From positions 248,001 through 312,000 of the forward strand of contig JAXMCW010000003.1 of the NCBI GenBank assembly GCA_046349155.1: a DNA stretch of 64,000 nt. The letters are read 5' to 3'. The notes beneath the pieces are model-generated. The model saw only the letters and a program-made list of their open reading frames with translations, was not told where the DNA came from and ran no database searches. This stretch comes from Alsobacter sp046349155. Its GTDB lineage: Bacteria; Pseudomonadota; Alphaproteobacteria; Rhizobiales; Beijerinckiaceae. The stretch's first letter is position 1, and each line of letters begins with the position of its first letter. Below, one piece after another: positions 46,431-55,185 of this stretch. Both the position numbers and the translations under genes were made by a program.

Positions 46431-47433
46431 GGCGGATCCGGGGGTTGATCGCTCCGTAGAGCACGTCGACGAGGAGGTTCACCATGATCACCATGGAGGA
46501 GATGAGCAGGATGCCGCCCTGCAAAGCCGGGTAGTCGCGGCGGAAGATGGCCTCGATCAGCCATTTCCCGACGCCCGGCCAGGAGAAGATCGTCTCGGTG
46601 AGCACCGCGCCCGCGAGCAGCGCGCCGACCTGCAGGCCTACGATGGTCACGACGGGGATCAGCGCGTTGCGGAGCGCGTGATAGCCCACCACCCGGAAGG
46701 GCGAGAGGCCCTTGGCGCGGGCGGTGCGGACATAGTCCTCGCTCAGCACCTCCAGCATGGAGGAGCGCGTCATGCGCGCGATGACCGCGAGCGGGATGGT
46801 GCCCAGCACGATCATCGGCAGCACGAGGTGGTGCAGGGCCGACCAGAAGGCTCCCTCCTGGTCGGAGAGCAGGCTGTCGATCAGCATGAAGCCCGTGACC
46901 GGCTCGAAATAGTACTTGATGAGGTCGATGCGGCCCGAGACGGGGGTGAGGCCCCAGCGCTCGGAGACGAGCATGATCAGCAGCAGGCCCCACCAGAAGA
47001 TCGGCATGGAGAAGCCGGTCACGGCGGTTCCCATCAGCGCCTGGTCGAACCAGCTGCCGCGCTTGACGGCGGCGATCACGCCCGCGGGTACACCGAGCAG
47101 GACGGCGAACAGCATCGCCGCCGCCGACAGTTCCAGGGTAGCGGGGAACAGCGTGAAGAACTCCTTCAGCACGCCCTCGTTGGTGACGAGAGAGACGCCG
47201 AAGTCGCCGTGCAGCAGCTTCCAAACATAGTCGAGGAACTGCTTCCACACCGGCTGGTCCAGGCCGAGCTCGTGGCGGAAATAGGCGAGGCGCTCGGGCG
47301 AGATGCCGCGCTCGCCCACCCGCACCTCCACCGGGTCACCCGGCACGAGGCGGATGGCGAAGAACGTGACGGCCATGAGCGCGAGGAAGGTCGGCAGCGT
47401 GAGCGCGACCCGTCGCAGGAAGAACTTCAGCAT
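46420..47433 (-). CDS. dppB: Dipeptide-type ABC permease (DppB type)
   Basis: A 337-residue inner-membrane protein. The start MLKFFLRRVALTLPTFLALM and FFAIRLVPGDPVEVRVGERG are typical of DppB, and the docking loop is EVLSEDYVRTARAKGLSPFRVVG. C-terminal LLVDVLYGAINPRIRHG is the family ending. It comes 207 bases after the binding-protein stop, with a hairpin in the gap. Confidence 0.94.
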   Translation of the reverse strand: MLKFFLRRVALTLPTFLALMAVTFFAIRLVPGDPVEVRVGERGISPERLAYFRHELGLDQPVWKQFLDYVWKLLHGDFGVSLVTNEGVLKEFFTLFPATLELSAAAMLFAVLLGVPAGVIAAVKRGSWFDQALMGTAVTGFSMPIFWWGLLLIMLVSERWGLTPVSGRIDLIKYYFEPVTGFMLIDSLLSDQEGAFWSALHHLVLPMIVLGTIPLAVIARMTRSSMLEVLSEDYVRTARAKGLSPFRVVGYHALRNALIPVVTIVGLQVGALLAGAVLTETIFSWPGVGKWLIEAIFRRDYPALQGGILLISSMVIMVNLLVDVLYGAINPRIRHGR

Positions 47434-47606
47434 GTGTCGGGTCCTGGACGTCCGGCGGAAGGCGGCCGTCCCAACGGGGCGGCTCGGCGGCGTGCCTCCG
47501 GCGCCGCATGCGGGCGCTGCGATGGCCGGCCCTCAGCCGCAATCAGCGTGGCAATGTCCATGCCAGAAAGGAACCGGCCCCGGCGGGACCGGGACCGGGA
47601 AGGAGC

Positions 47607-47633
47607 GGGGCGGCGCGTCCCGCGCGCCACCCC
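47607..47633. terminator. Hairpin after the dppA-type gene
   Basis: GGGG-c-GGCGCG pairs with CGCGCC-a-CCCC with one mismatch, starting 8 bases past the binding-protein stop on the minus strand. No clear U-run follows, so partial termination or message protection is more likely than full stop. Confidence 0.45.
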
Positions 47634-47640
47634 GTGTGGC

Positions 47641-49254
47641 TTACTTGAGCTCGACGCCCTGGAACTCGTGCGAGCCGAGCGGCGACTGCTTGTAGCCGGA
47701 GACTTCCTTGCGCATGGCCTCGAAGACGATGGAGTGCGCGATCTTCATGTCCGGCGCCTCCTCGTGCTCGATCACCTGCATCTCCTCGTAGAGCTTGGTG
47801 CGTTCGGCGACGTCCGACGAGGAGCGCGCCTTCTGCAGCTTCTCGTCGTATTCCTTGTTGCACCACTTGGAGAGGTTCTGGCCGCCAGGACGTGCGGCGG
47901 CGCAGCCGCGCAGGAAGAAGAAGTTGTCGGGGTCGCCGTTGTCGCCGGTCCAGCCGAGCTGCACCGTCATGGGCTCGCCCTGCTGGGCGCGCTTGCGGTA
48001 CTCGCCCCACTCGTAGGTCACGAGCTTGGCGTTGACGCCGATCTTGGCGAGGTCGGCCTGCATCATCTCGGCGATGCGCTTGGCATTAGGATTGTAGGGG
48101 CGCTGCACCGGCATGTACCAGAGGTCGATGTCCAGCGAGGTGACGCCCGCCTTGTTGAGCATCTCCTTGGCCTTGGCCGAATCGTAGGCGTAGTCCTGCA
48201 CCTTGTCGTTGTAGGACCAGAGCGTCGGCGGGATCAGGTTCTTCGCGGCCTGACCGGAGCCGAGATAGACGTCCTTGATGATCGAGGCCTTGTCGATCGC
48301 CATGTTGAAGGCCTGACGGACCTCCTTCTTGTCGAAGGGCGGCTTCTGCGTGTTGAACGCCCAGTAGGCGATGTTGAGCCCCGACTGGTTGATCAGCTGC
48401 AGCGCGGGATCCTTCTTGATCTCCTCGAAGTCGGCCGGACGCGGCGCGATGGCGAAGTGGCACTCGCCCTTCTTCAGCTTGGCGAGGCGGGCCGTCGGGT
48501 CAGGCGTGATCGCGAAGACGAGATCGTCGACAAGCGCCTTCTCGCCGAAATAGTCCTTGTTGGCCTTGAACCGGATCGCCGCGTCCTTCTGGTAGGCGAC
48601 GAACGAGAACGGGCCGGTGCCGACCGGGATCTGGTCGAACTGCTCGGGCTTGCCGGCCTTCAGGAGCATGTCGGCATATTCGGCCGAGCCGATGGCGGCG
48701 AAGTCCATGGCGAGGTTGGCGAGGATGGTGATGTTGGGCTCCTTGAGCTTCATCACCACCGTGTAGTCGTCCTTCTTCTCGAGGGAGTCGAGAAGGGTCG
48801 GCATGTCCATGTCGCTGAAGTAGTCGTACTTGCCGCCCGAGATCTTCGCGTATGGGTGGTCAGGCTTCCACTGGCGGTTGAACGACCACAGCACGTCGTC
48901 GGCATTGAAGTCGCGGGTCGGCTTGAAGCCGTTCACGCCCGAATGAAACTTCACGCCCTTGCGAAGGCTGAACGTGATGGTCTTGCCGCCGTCGGTGACT
49001 TCCCACTTCTCGGCGAGGCTGGGAACGACTTCGGTGGTGCCGCGCTTGAAGGCCACGAGCTTGTCGTAGACCGGGCGGGCGGCGTCGAAGCTCGTGCCCG
49101 TCGTGTTCAGCGCAGGCGTGAAATTCTCCGGGCTGCCCTCCGAGCAATAGACGAACGTCTTGGCAGAGACGGCCGTCGAAGCCATCAGCAGGGCGGCAAG
49201 GCCGAAGCCTGCGAGCACTTTGCCGGCGAGCTTCTGGCGGTGGAGTACGGTCAT
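47641..49254 (-). CDS. dppA: Dipeptide-type ABC periplasmic binding protein
   Basis: A 537-residue family-5 solute-binding protein with a Sec signal peptide (KVLAGFGLAALLMASTAVSA). FVYCSEGSPENFTPALNTTGTSFDAA is the DppA-type start, and EVVPSLAEKWEVTDGGKTITFSLRKGVKFHSG is the family motif. The similarity in layout to DppA suggests dipeptides, heme or delta-aminolevulinate, but peptides in general are equally possible. GGGGA precedes the ATG. First gene of the operon dppABCDF on the minus strand. Confidence 0.94.
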   Translation of the reverse strand: MTVLHRQKLAGKVLAGFGLAALLMASTAVSAKTFVYCSEGSPENFTPALNTTGTSFDAARPVYDKLVAFKRGTTEVVPSLAEKWEVTDGGKTITFSLRKGVKFHSGVNGFKPTRDFNADDVLWSFNRQWKPDHPYAKISGGKYDYFSDMDMPTLLDSLEKKDDYTVVMKLKEPNITILANLAMDFAAIGSAEYADMLLKAGKPEQFDQIPVGTGPFSFVAYQKDAAIRFKANKDYFGEKALVDDLVFAITPDPTARLAKLKKGECHFAIAPRPADFEEIKKDPALQLINQSGLNIAYWAFNTQKPPFDKKEVRQAFNMAIDKASIIKDVYLGSGQAAKNLIPPTLWSYNDKVQDYAYDSAKAKEMLNKAGVTSLDIDLWYMPVQRPYNPNAKRIAEMMQADLAKIGVNAKLVTYEWGEYRKRAQQGEPMTVQLGWTGDNGDPDNFFFLRGCAAARPGGQNLSKWCNKEYDEKLQKARSSSDVAERTKLYEEMQVIEHEEAPDMKIAHSIVFEAMRKEVSGYKQSPLGSHEFQGVELK

Positions 49255-49463
49255 CGGTGTTCCCCTCGGACTGTTCTTTTAACAGTGTTGCGCGTGCCGC
49301 CCTGCAGCCGGGGGGCCGCGGGGCACGTGCGCGACAGCAAAGCGCTTTTCGACGAAGGGCGCAATCGCCCTCGATCGCGCGCGAGCCGCAACCGGGACTT
49401 GTCTCCTCCGGGGCCGGATTTGCGCGGCTGGCGCCGTGGAAATGACGGTCAACCGCGCCCGGG

Positions 49464-50066
49464 CTAGTGAAATTGACTGCGGGTCGCCCAGCCGATCTCG
49501 TCGATGGCCTCGGACAGGCCGCAGAGATGCGGATTGATGGCGAGCGCCATCTGGAAGGCGGCCTTGGCCTCGGCGAGCCGGCCGTGCCGCAGGCAGATCT
49601 GCCCGAAGCCTGAGACCGCGCCGAAATGGCGGGGTTCCAGCACCAGGGTCCGCTCGATGTCGCCGAGCGCGTCGGCGTCGCGGCGCTCGATGAAGGCCAG
49701 CGTGCCGCGCTTGTTCCAGGCCTCCGCCCAGCCGGGCTGGCTCTCCACCAGCCGGTCGAGAATCGTGCGGGCGAGGTCGAAGGCGCCGTGGTCCATGGCC
49801 TCGATGGCCGCGCACATGGTGCTGCAGGCGGTCCGGTCGCGATGCGCGATCCAGTGGGCCCAGATGAGGTCGCTCAGTTCCTCGGGATCGCGCTCGGGCT
49901 CCTGCCGGGCCAGATCCCTGAACAGGCTCGCAAGCCTGCGCGGGGAGGAGGAGCACGGCTCGCGCCGCGGCAGCGACAGCACGAGTTCGAACAGGCCGTC
50001 GAAGAGGCCTGTCGGGAGGGGAGCGCACCGGCGCGGGGGCCGGGGCGTGCGGCGACGCTCGGACAT
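49464..50066 (-). CDS. Tetratricopeptide-repeat protein
   Basis: A 200-residue cytoplasmic protein. The N-terminal 60 residues are Arg/Pro-rich with PTGLFDGLFELVLSLPRREP; three TPR-like units follow, clearest in WAEAWNKRGTLAFIERRDADALGDIERTLVLEPRHFGA and CLRHGRLAEAKAAFQMALAINPH. This matches a group of alphaproteobacterial TPR proteins of unknown role, often called tetratricopeptide repeat family. ATG 50066 is chosen; a GTG at 50072 adds two residues. It is divergent from the sugar transferase. Confidence 0.8.
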   Translation of the reverse strand: MSERRRTPRPPRRCAPLPTGLFDGLFELVLSLPRREPCSSSPRRLASLFRDLARQEPERDPEELSDLIWAHWIAHRDRTACSTMCAAIEAMDHGAFDLARTILDRLVESQPGWAEAWNKRGTLAFIERRDADALGDIERTLVLEPRHFGAVSGFGQICLRHGRLAEAKAAFQMALAINPHLCGLSEAIDEIGWATRSQFH

Positions 50067-50173
50067 GCCCACAACCTAGCGCGTCCCGCGCGCAGGGAAA
50101 GACCCGGATTTGTCCGGACTTGCCCGTGCGGGACCGGTCCGGGCGCGCGGGCCGGGACTTGCTCCTTCTCTGC

Positions 50174-50228
50174 GCTCCGCTCTTGCTCGTTCCTCCGCTC
50201 CGCTCTTGCTCGATCCCTCCGCTCCGCT
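50174..50228. repeat. Three-copy 23/24-bp tandem repeat upstream of the sugar transferase
   Basis: GCTCCGCTCTTGCTCG occurs at 50174 and 50197 with a period of 23, and the third unit begins GCTCCGCT at 50221 with a period of 24 before diverging. It ends 32 bases before the ATG at 50260. Confidence 0.6.
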
Positions 50229-50259
50229 ATGGTCCGCGCCGACCGACCGAGACCTGCGC

Positions 50260-51318
50260 ATGCCCACTTATCCGTCCTGGGGCGCGGCGGCCCCGCTCCT
50301 GCTGCTGGCGCTCGCCACGGCCCTCGCGACGGCCGTGGCCATCCCGCCCATGATGCCGCTGCTGCGCCGCTATGCGCTGGCGAGGCCCAATGCGCGCTCG
50401 AGCCACAAGGTCCCAACCCCGCAGGGCGGAGGCATGGCGATCGCCGGCGTGTGGCTCGTCCTGCTGCTCGCACTGGTTGCATTCGTCCCCGGCATGCCGT
50501 CCGGCGAGCGGCTGTCCCTGGGCGTGGTGACGCTCGCCATCCTCGTCCTCGCCGTGCTCGGCGGGATCGACGACATCAGGCCCCTCCCGGCGCTGGGGCG
50601 GCTCCTGGTGCAGTTCGCCGCCTGCGCGGCCGTGATCGCCACGCTGCCGGCGAGCGAACGCATCCTGCCGGGGCTGCTGCCCATGGCGGCGGAGCGCATC
50701 CTGCTGCTCGTCGGACTGGTCTGGTTCGTGAACCTGACGAACTTCATGGACGGGATCGACTGGATCACCGCGGCGGGGTTCGTGCCGCTGGGGGCGGCGC
50801 TCGTCCTGCTGGCGGCCGCGGGGGCCGTGTCGCCTCCGGCGGGCATCGCCGGCGCGCTCGTGGCGGGCGGCCTGCTCGGCTTCGCGCCCTACAACAAGCC
50901 CGTGGCGCGCCTGTTCCTGGGCGACGTCGGAAGCCTGCCCATCGGGCTCCTGGCGGGCTATGGACTGATCCGCCTCGCCGGCGAGGGGCATCTGGTCGCG
51001 GCCCTGATCCTGCCGCTCTACTACCTTGCCGACTCGACCATCACCCTGCTGCGACGCCTGCGCGCCGGGGAGCGGGTGTGGGACGCCCATCGCAGCCACT
51101 TTTACCAGCGCGCCACGACCCACGGCTACGCCGTGCTCGAGGTGGTGACGCGCATCGGGCTGCTGGACCTCGTGCTCGCCGTCACCGGCGCGTTGCTCGC
51201 CCTCGCGCCGACGCCGGGCCGGCTGGCGCTCGGGATCGTGGTCGCGGCCTGCTGCGTCGCCTCGCTCCTCGTCACCTTCAACCGGCCCCGGGCCGGGTCC
51301 GCCCGGACCGCGTCGTGA
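50260..51318 (+). CDS. Polyprenyl-phosphate sugar-1-phosphate transferase (WecA/WbpL/MraY superfamily)
   Basis: A 352-residue membrane enzyme with about eleven helices that moves a HexNAc-1-phosphate from a UDP-sugar to undecaprenyl phosphate, the first step of surface-glycan assembly. Motifs are PNARSSHKVPTPQGGG, GGIDDIRPLPALGRL, the catalytic NLTNFMDGIDWI, LFLGDVGSLPIG and HRSHFYQRA (the H-x-H of cytoplasmic loop 5). The stop overlaps the epimerase GTG by four bases. The pair matches glycan-initiation sets in which an epimerase or reductase makes the UDP-sugar. Confidence 0.93.
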   Translation: MPTYPSWGAAAPLLLLALATALATAVAIPPMMPLLRRYALARPNARSSHKVPTPQGGGMAIAGVWLVLLLALVAFVPGMPSGERLSLGVVTLAILVLAVLGGIDDIRPLPALGRLLVQFAACAAVIATLPASERILPGLLPMAAERILLLVGLVWFVNLTNFMDGIDWITAAGFVPLGAALVLLAAAGAVSPPAGIAGALVAGGLLGFAPYNKPVARLFLGDVGSLPIGLLAGYGLIRLAGEGHLVAALILPLYYLADSTITLLRRLRAGERVWDAHRSHFYQRATTHGYAVLEVVTRIGLLDLVLAVTGALLALAPTPGRLALGIVVAACCVASLLVTFNRPRAGSARTAS

Positions 51319-52244
51319 CCGGCCGTGCGCGCGTCCTGCTGACGGGAGCGACGGGCTTCGTCGGCCGCCACCTTGCGCGGTCCTTGCTGTCCGAAGGCTA
51401 CGCCGTGCGCGCGCCTGCCCGCCGGCCGGACGGCCTGCCCGCGGGCGTGGAGCCGGCTGCGCTCGACGATCTCTCCGCACCGCAGGACTGGGCGGCCCTC
51501 CTCGACGGCATCGACAGCGTGGTCCACTCGGCGGGCCTCGCCCATGCCGGGCCAGGCCTGCCGGAGGACGCCTATGAGCGCGTCAACCGCGACGCCACCC
51601 TGGCGCTGGGCCGGGCCGCCGCCGGCACGGTGCGCCGCTTCGTGTTCCTGTCCTCAATCCGCGCGCAATGCGGGCCGTCCTCGGCGACGGTGCTGCGCGA
51701 AACCGACGAGCCGCGGCCCACCGACGCCTATGGTCGCTCCAAGCTCGCGGCCGAGCAGGGGCTGGCGGCGCTCGACATCGAGGCCGTGTCGCTGCGCCCT
51801 GTCGTGGTCTACGGGCCAGGGGTCGGCGGAAACGTGGGCCAGCTCGTCAGGTTGGCGAGGATGCCTCTGCCGCTGCCTTTCGGCGCGCTGCAGACCCGCC
51901 GGTCGCTGGTCTGCGTGGAGAACCTCGCCTCGGCCGTCTCGCTCGCCCTGTCGCCGGGCGGGTTGCCGGCCGGGCCGCTGATCGTGGCCGATCCGCAGCC
52001 CATCGCCTTTGCGGAGCTGGTCGCCGCGATGCGCGAGGCCCTCGGCCGGCCCCGACTGCTCGTCGACATGCCACCCGGCCTGATGCAGGCCGCGCTGGGC
52101 GCGGTCGGCGCCGGCGGGATCATGCAACGGCTGGCGGGGGAAATGGTGGCCGATCCGTCGCGCTTGCTCTCGCTCGGCTGGCAGCCGCCGGTGCGCTCGA
52201 CCCAGGCGGGGATCCGGCGCTGGCTCGGCGCCCCGACCGCCTGA
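51315..52244 (+). CDS. NAD-dependent epimerase/dehydratase (SDR, WbpV/WbuX type)
   Basis: A 309-residue extended short-chain dehydrogenase. VLLTGATGFVGRHLARSLL is the NAD loop, SIRAQCG has the catalytic Ser region, and YGRSKLAAEQG holds the active-site Y-x-x-x-K. SDR proteins of this kind beside WecA-type transferases act on UDP-HexNAc, for example C4-reduction or epimerisation. GTG 51315 overlaps the transferase stop. It is convergent with the TetR gene at 52254. Confidence 0.9.
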   Translation: MTGRARVLLTGATGFVGRHLARSLLSEGYAVRAPARRPDGLPAGVEPAALDDLSAPQDWAALLDGIDSVVHSAGLAHAGPGLPEDAYERVNRDATLALGRAAAGTVRRFVFLSSIRAQCGPSSATVLRETDEPRPTDAYGRSKLAAEQGLAALDIEAVSLRPVVVYGPGVGGNVGQLVRLARMPLPLPFGALQTRRSLVCVENLASAVSLALSPGGLPAGPLIVADPQPIAFAELVAAMREALGRPRLLVDMPPGLMQAALGAVGAGGIMQRLAGEMVADPSRLLSLGWQPPVRSTQAGIRRWLGAPTA

Positions 52245-52253
52245 GTCCCGGCG

Positions 52254-52859
52254 TCAGACGCCGCCCTCGCGGGCCCCGAGCCCCGCCAGCAGGAAGGCGG
52301 TCATCGCCTCGAGCTCGGGCACGATGGCCTCGCCTGCGCATTCCGCCATCATGGCGGGGTGGCAGAACTTCAGCATGGCGGCATGGACGCAGCGCGCCGC
52401 GACCGCGGGCTCGCGGACCTTGAAGTCCCCCGACGCGACCCCGTCCGTGATGATCCGCGCGAGCATGGCGTCGATCCGCTGGACATGGGCCTGCACGATC
52501 GGCCAGCTCTCCTCGAGCGCGATGGCGACCATCTCGTGCATCTTGCGGTCGGCGATGTAGCGGCTGGCGCTCATCTCGTGAATGGTGCGGATGAAGCGGC
52601 GGAAGCGCTCGGGCGCCGCCAGGCCGGACTCGGCCACCTCCAGGGCGGCCGCCTCGACCTCGCCCATCAGGCGCAGCGCCACCTCCTCGTTGATCGACTT
52701 CTTCGAATCGAAGAAGCGATAGACGTTGGCCGGGCTCATGCGCAGGGCCTTCGCGATATCGGCGACGGTCGTCTTCTGATACCCGTAGAGACGGAAAAAT
52801 TCCTCGGCCTGCCTCACGATGCGGCAGCGCGTGTCCGTCGGGGCAACATCCTCAGCCAT
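52254..52859 (-). CDS. TetR-family regulator
   Basis: A 201-residue repressor. The helix-turn-helix is IVRQAEEFFRLYGYQKTTVADIAKALRMSPANVYRFFDSKKSINE, with the aromatic Y-x-F-F turn of the family; the C-terminal ligand domain is less conserved. ATG 52859 is supported by AGG-TAGGCAGG upstream. A 22-bp palindrome lies just upstream (52891-52912) over the start of the divergent GNAT gene. The ligand and targets beyond that gene are unknown. Confidence 0.9.
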   Translation of the reverse strand: MAEDVAPTDTRCRIVRQAEEFFRLYGYQKTTVADIAKALRMSPANVYRFFDSKKSINEEVALRLMGEVEAAALEVAESGLAAPERFRRFIRTIHEMSASRYIADRKMHEMVAIALEESWPIVQAHVQRIDAMLARIITDGVASGDFKVREPAVAARCVHAAMLKFCHPAMMAECAGEAIVPELEAMTAFLLAGLGAREGGV

Positions 52860-52889
52860 GGTCCTGCCTACCTCTTGGGCACTCAATCT

Positions 52890-53381
52890 ATGACGAATTC
52901 CGTCATTCGTCAATCGTCAAGTGCCTTTCGCGTGACATGCCGCGTCCTGCCGCCGGGCGAAGCATGGCCCCGCGGCCTCAGCGCCATTGTCGGCGAGGGC
53001 CTCGACCAAGGCCATCGGTTCCTGGACGCGGTGGCCCGCAACTGGGCGGACCCGGCTGGCCCCTACGCGGCGCCCGGCGCAGTCTTCCTGGTCGCCTTCG
53101 CCGGGGAGGAGACAATCGGCCTGGCCGGCGTGGTGGTCGATCCCTTCTCGAAGGAGGGGCGGACCGGACGGCTGAGGCACGTCTATGTCTCGCCTCCCTG
53201 GCGCAGGCGCGGGGTCGCGGAGGCGCTGGTCGGCGCGGCGCTGGCGCGGGCGCGCGGCCATTTCGACCGGCTGCGCCTGCGCACGGATAACCCCTCCGCG
53301 GCGCGACTCTACGAGCGCCACGGCTTCCAACCCCGCCCAGACGAGCCCGAATCGACCCACGTGCTGGTGTTCGAGCGCTGA
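52890..53381 (+). CDS. GNAT-family N-acetyltransferase
   Basis: A 163-residue acetyltransferase if started at ATG 52890, or 149 if at GTG 52932. The acetyl-CoA loop VYVSPPWRRRGVAEALVGAAL and the C-terminal NPSAARLYERHGFQPRP identify the family. Acceptor unknown. It is divergent from a TetR gene whose likely operator overlaps its start, so it is probably controlled by that repressor, and possibly the GTG start with transcription beginning inside the operator is the real one. Confidence 0.85.
   Translation: MTNSVIRQSSSAFRVTCRVLPPGEAWPRGLSAIVGEGLDQGHRFLDAVARNWADPAGPYAAPGAVFLVAFAGEETIGLAGVVVDPFSKEGRTGRLRHVYVSPPWRRRGVAEALVGAALARARGHFDRLRLRTDNPSAARLYERHGFQPRPDEPESTHVLVFER
52891..52912. promoter_or_regulatory. 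TetR-type operator palindrome
   Basis: TGACGAAT-tccgtc-ATTCGTCA is a perfect 8-bp inverted repeat; the overlapping 17-bp TGACG/CGTCA palindrome (52890-52906) shares its centre. It is 32 bases before the TetR ATG and covers the ATG of the GNAT gene if that begins at 52890. Confidence 0.7.
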
Positions 53382-53412
53382 AACGACCCGGAAACCGCGC
53401 ATTTCCCCACCT

Positions 53413-53441
53413 CTTGAATGGAGAACGGCGCACGGCCATAT
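53413..53441 (+). promoter_or_regulatory. RpoH (sigma32-type) heat-shock promoter
   Basis: CTTGAA (53413-53418) and CCATAT (53436-53441) are separated by 17 bases. This is the heat-shock sigma pattern used in alphaproteobacteria, located about 75 bases ahead of hsp20. Confidence 0.75.
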
Positions 53442-53516
53442 TCCGGATGCGGTCGCAAGGCCGTGGGACGCTGCCTCGGCGGGTCCCTTCCGAAGTGCCT
53501 CCGGACAGGGCTTCGC

Positions 53517-53945
53517 ATGTCGCGTGTACCTTCTCTGTCGTCTCCGTTCCTGCTCGGCTTCGACGAGGTTGAACGGGCTCTCGGCCGGGTCGCCAAGGCG
53601 GCCACGGAGGGTTATCCGCCCTACAATATCGAGCGGATTCCCCGCGGAGAGACGACGCCCGAGCGCATGCGCATCACGCTGGCCGTGGCCGGGTTCACCC
53701 GGGACCAGCTCGAGATCACGCTGGAGGAGAACCAGCTTGTGATCCGCGGCCGCCAGACGGACGACAAGGACCGCGTGTTCCTGCACAGGGGCATCGCGGC
53801 CCGCCAGTTCCAGAGGGCGTTCCTGCTGGCCGACGGGCTCGAGGTTCTCGGCGCGGATCTCGAGAACGGCCTTCTGTCCATCGATCTGGTGCGTCCAGAG
53901 GCGGAACGCATCGTGCGCAAGATCGATATCGGGGCCCGGGGCTGA
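53517..53945 (+). CDS. Small heat-shock protein, Hsp20/IbpA family
   Basis: A 142-residue holdase chaperone that binds unfolding proteins. The alpha-crystallin domain spans about residues 35-135, with PPYNIERI at its start, ITLAVAGFTRDQLEITLEENQ, LVIRGRQ and the ENGLLSIDLVRPE ending. ATG 53517 follows GGACAGGG by seven bases; the frame is open to 53418. An RpoH promoter is upstream, and the 70-base leader may hold an RNA thermometer. DUF1150 follows after 54 bases, as in many rhizobia. Confidence 0.93.
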   Translation: MSRVPSLSSPFLLGFDEVERALGRVAKAATEGYPPYNIERIPRGETTPERMRITLAVAGFTRDQLEITLEENQLVIRGRQTDDKDRVFLHRGIAARQFQRAFLLADGLEVLGADLENGLLSIDLVRPEAERIVRKIDIGARG

Positions 53946-53999
53946 TTGGCCCGGCCCTTGCCTCATTCCCCCCATTCGCTCTGCTCAAAGGAGGGTGCG

Positions 54000-54278
54000 A
54001 TGAACGAGACGACGAAGACCCCCGAGACCGCCGACACCGCGGTCGCCATCACGCCGCAGGCGCTCGCCGATCTCGGCCAGGGCCATGTGGCCTATGTCAG
54101 GCCGATCCGCTCCGACGAGCTCAACCGCCTGTTCCCGCAGACGCCGGCCCTGCAGCCCGGGCTCAACCTCTTCGCCCTGCTGGGCGCCGACGGGACCCCG
54201 ATCATGGTCACCGACAACAAGGCGGCCGCGATCGCGAATGCCTGGGAGCACGAACTGACCCCGGTCAGCGTCCACTAG
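54000..54278 (+). CDS. DUF1150 family protein
   Basis: A 92-residue protein of the DUF1150 family, found next to hsp20 in Rhizobiales. The conserved core is GHVAYVRPIRSDELNRLFPQ, then ALLGADGTPIMVTDNKAAAIANAWEHELTPVSVH. Function is not known; co-expression with the heat-shock chaperone is likely. AAGGAGG stands about six bases before the ATG, the strongest ribosome-binding site in this part of the window. Confidence 0.92.
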   Translation: MNETTKTPETADTAVAITPQALADLGQGHVAYVRPIRSDELNRLFPQTPALQPGLNLFALLGADGTPIMVTDNKAAAIANAWEHELTPVSVH

Positions 54279-54384
54279 GGCGGCCGGCCCGGTTCGGCCG
54301 TGCGCGGAGCGCGGCGACGAAGCGATCCACCGCCTTCGAGAGCAGGCCCGTATCGTTTCGTATCAGGCTCGCCGGACGCGAGCT

Positions 54385-55185
54385 CTAGGCTGGAGCGACC
54401 TCCGCGAGGAGGCCGTCCAGCGTCGCGGAGAGCCGCTCCAGGTCCTGCGGCCGCGACAGGCGATGGTCGCCGTCGCGGACCAGCGTGATCACGACATCGT
54501 CCCCCGGCATGTGTTCGACCAGTCGCATGGCGTGCGACCAGGGCACGTCCGGGTCCTGCATGCCCTGGAGAATGTGGACCGGGCACCCCGCCACGATGGG
54601 GGGCCCGTCGAACAGGAGGTGGCGGCGGCCATCCTCGATGAGGCCGCGCGTGATCGGGTAGGGTTCGGCCGAATAGAGGCTGGGCCTGAGCCACACGCCC
54701 TCCCCCATGACGGCGCGGCGCGCCTCGTCCGGCATCGCCGCCCACATCAGGGCTTCCGTGAAGTCCACGGCCGGCGCGATGAGCACCAGCCCGGAGGCGG
54801 GCCGGCCTTCCGCCTTCAGTCCGAGCGCGGCGAGCAGTGCCAGCCACCCGCCCATCGAGGACCCGACGAGGATCGGTGCAGGGCCGGCCTCCGCCAGCGC
54901 CGCGCGGGCGTCCTCCAGCCAGCGGCCGATCGTGCCCTCCTCGAAGCGCCCTTCGGAGAGGCCATGCCCGGAATAGTCGAAGCGCAGGTAGCTCTGGCCC
55001 CGCCCGGCTGCCCACCGGTCCAGATGGTCGGCCTTGCTGGAGGCCATGTCCGACCGGAAGCCGCCGAGCCAGACCACGGTGGGACCGCGTCCCGGCCGCG
55101 CCCGCGTGGCGATCCGGCGGGCCGCGCCGCCCTGGCCGACGCGGAGGAAGCGCACGTCCTGCAATTGCGGTTCCGCTGACGTCAC
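54385..55185 (-). CDS. Alpha/beta hydrolase
   Basis: A 266-residue serine hydrolase. FDYSGHGLSEG is the oxyanion region, LVGSSMGGWLALL the nucleophile elbow (Ser in G-S-S-M-G), LQGMQDPDVPWSHAM gives the acid Asp, and DGDHRLSRPQDL the catalytic His. Substrate unknown; the closest layout is the DUF/palmitoyl-type hydrolases seen near infC in rhizobia. GTG 55185 starts the conserved part; the frame is open to 55281. Confidence 0.88.
   Translation of the reverse strand: MTSAEPQLQDVRFLRVGQGGAARRIATRARPGRGPTVVWLGGFRSDMASSKADHLDRWAAGRGQSYLRFDYSGHGLSEGRFEEGTIGRWLEDARAALAEAGPAPILVGSSMGGWLALLAALGLKAEGRPASGLVLIAPAVDFTEALMWAAMPDEARRAVMGEGVWLRPSLYSAEPYPITRGLIEDGRRHLLFDGPPIVAGCPVHILQGMQDPDVPWSHAMRLVEHMPGDDVVITLVRDGDHRLSRPQDLERLSATLDGLLAEVAPA

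Noticed and set aside
46132..49467. 1111-codon open frame on the plus strand over the dpp-like operon
   Set aside because: It is the antisense of well-supported dppA, dppB and dppC genes; its product is a low-complexity His/Arg/Glu-rich shadow typical of high-GC DNA.
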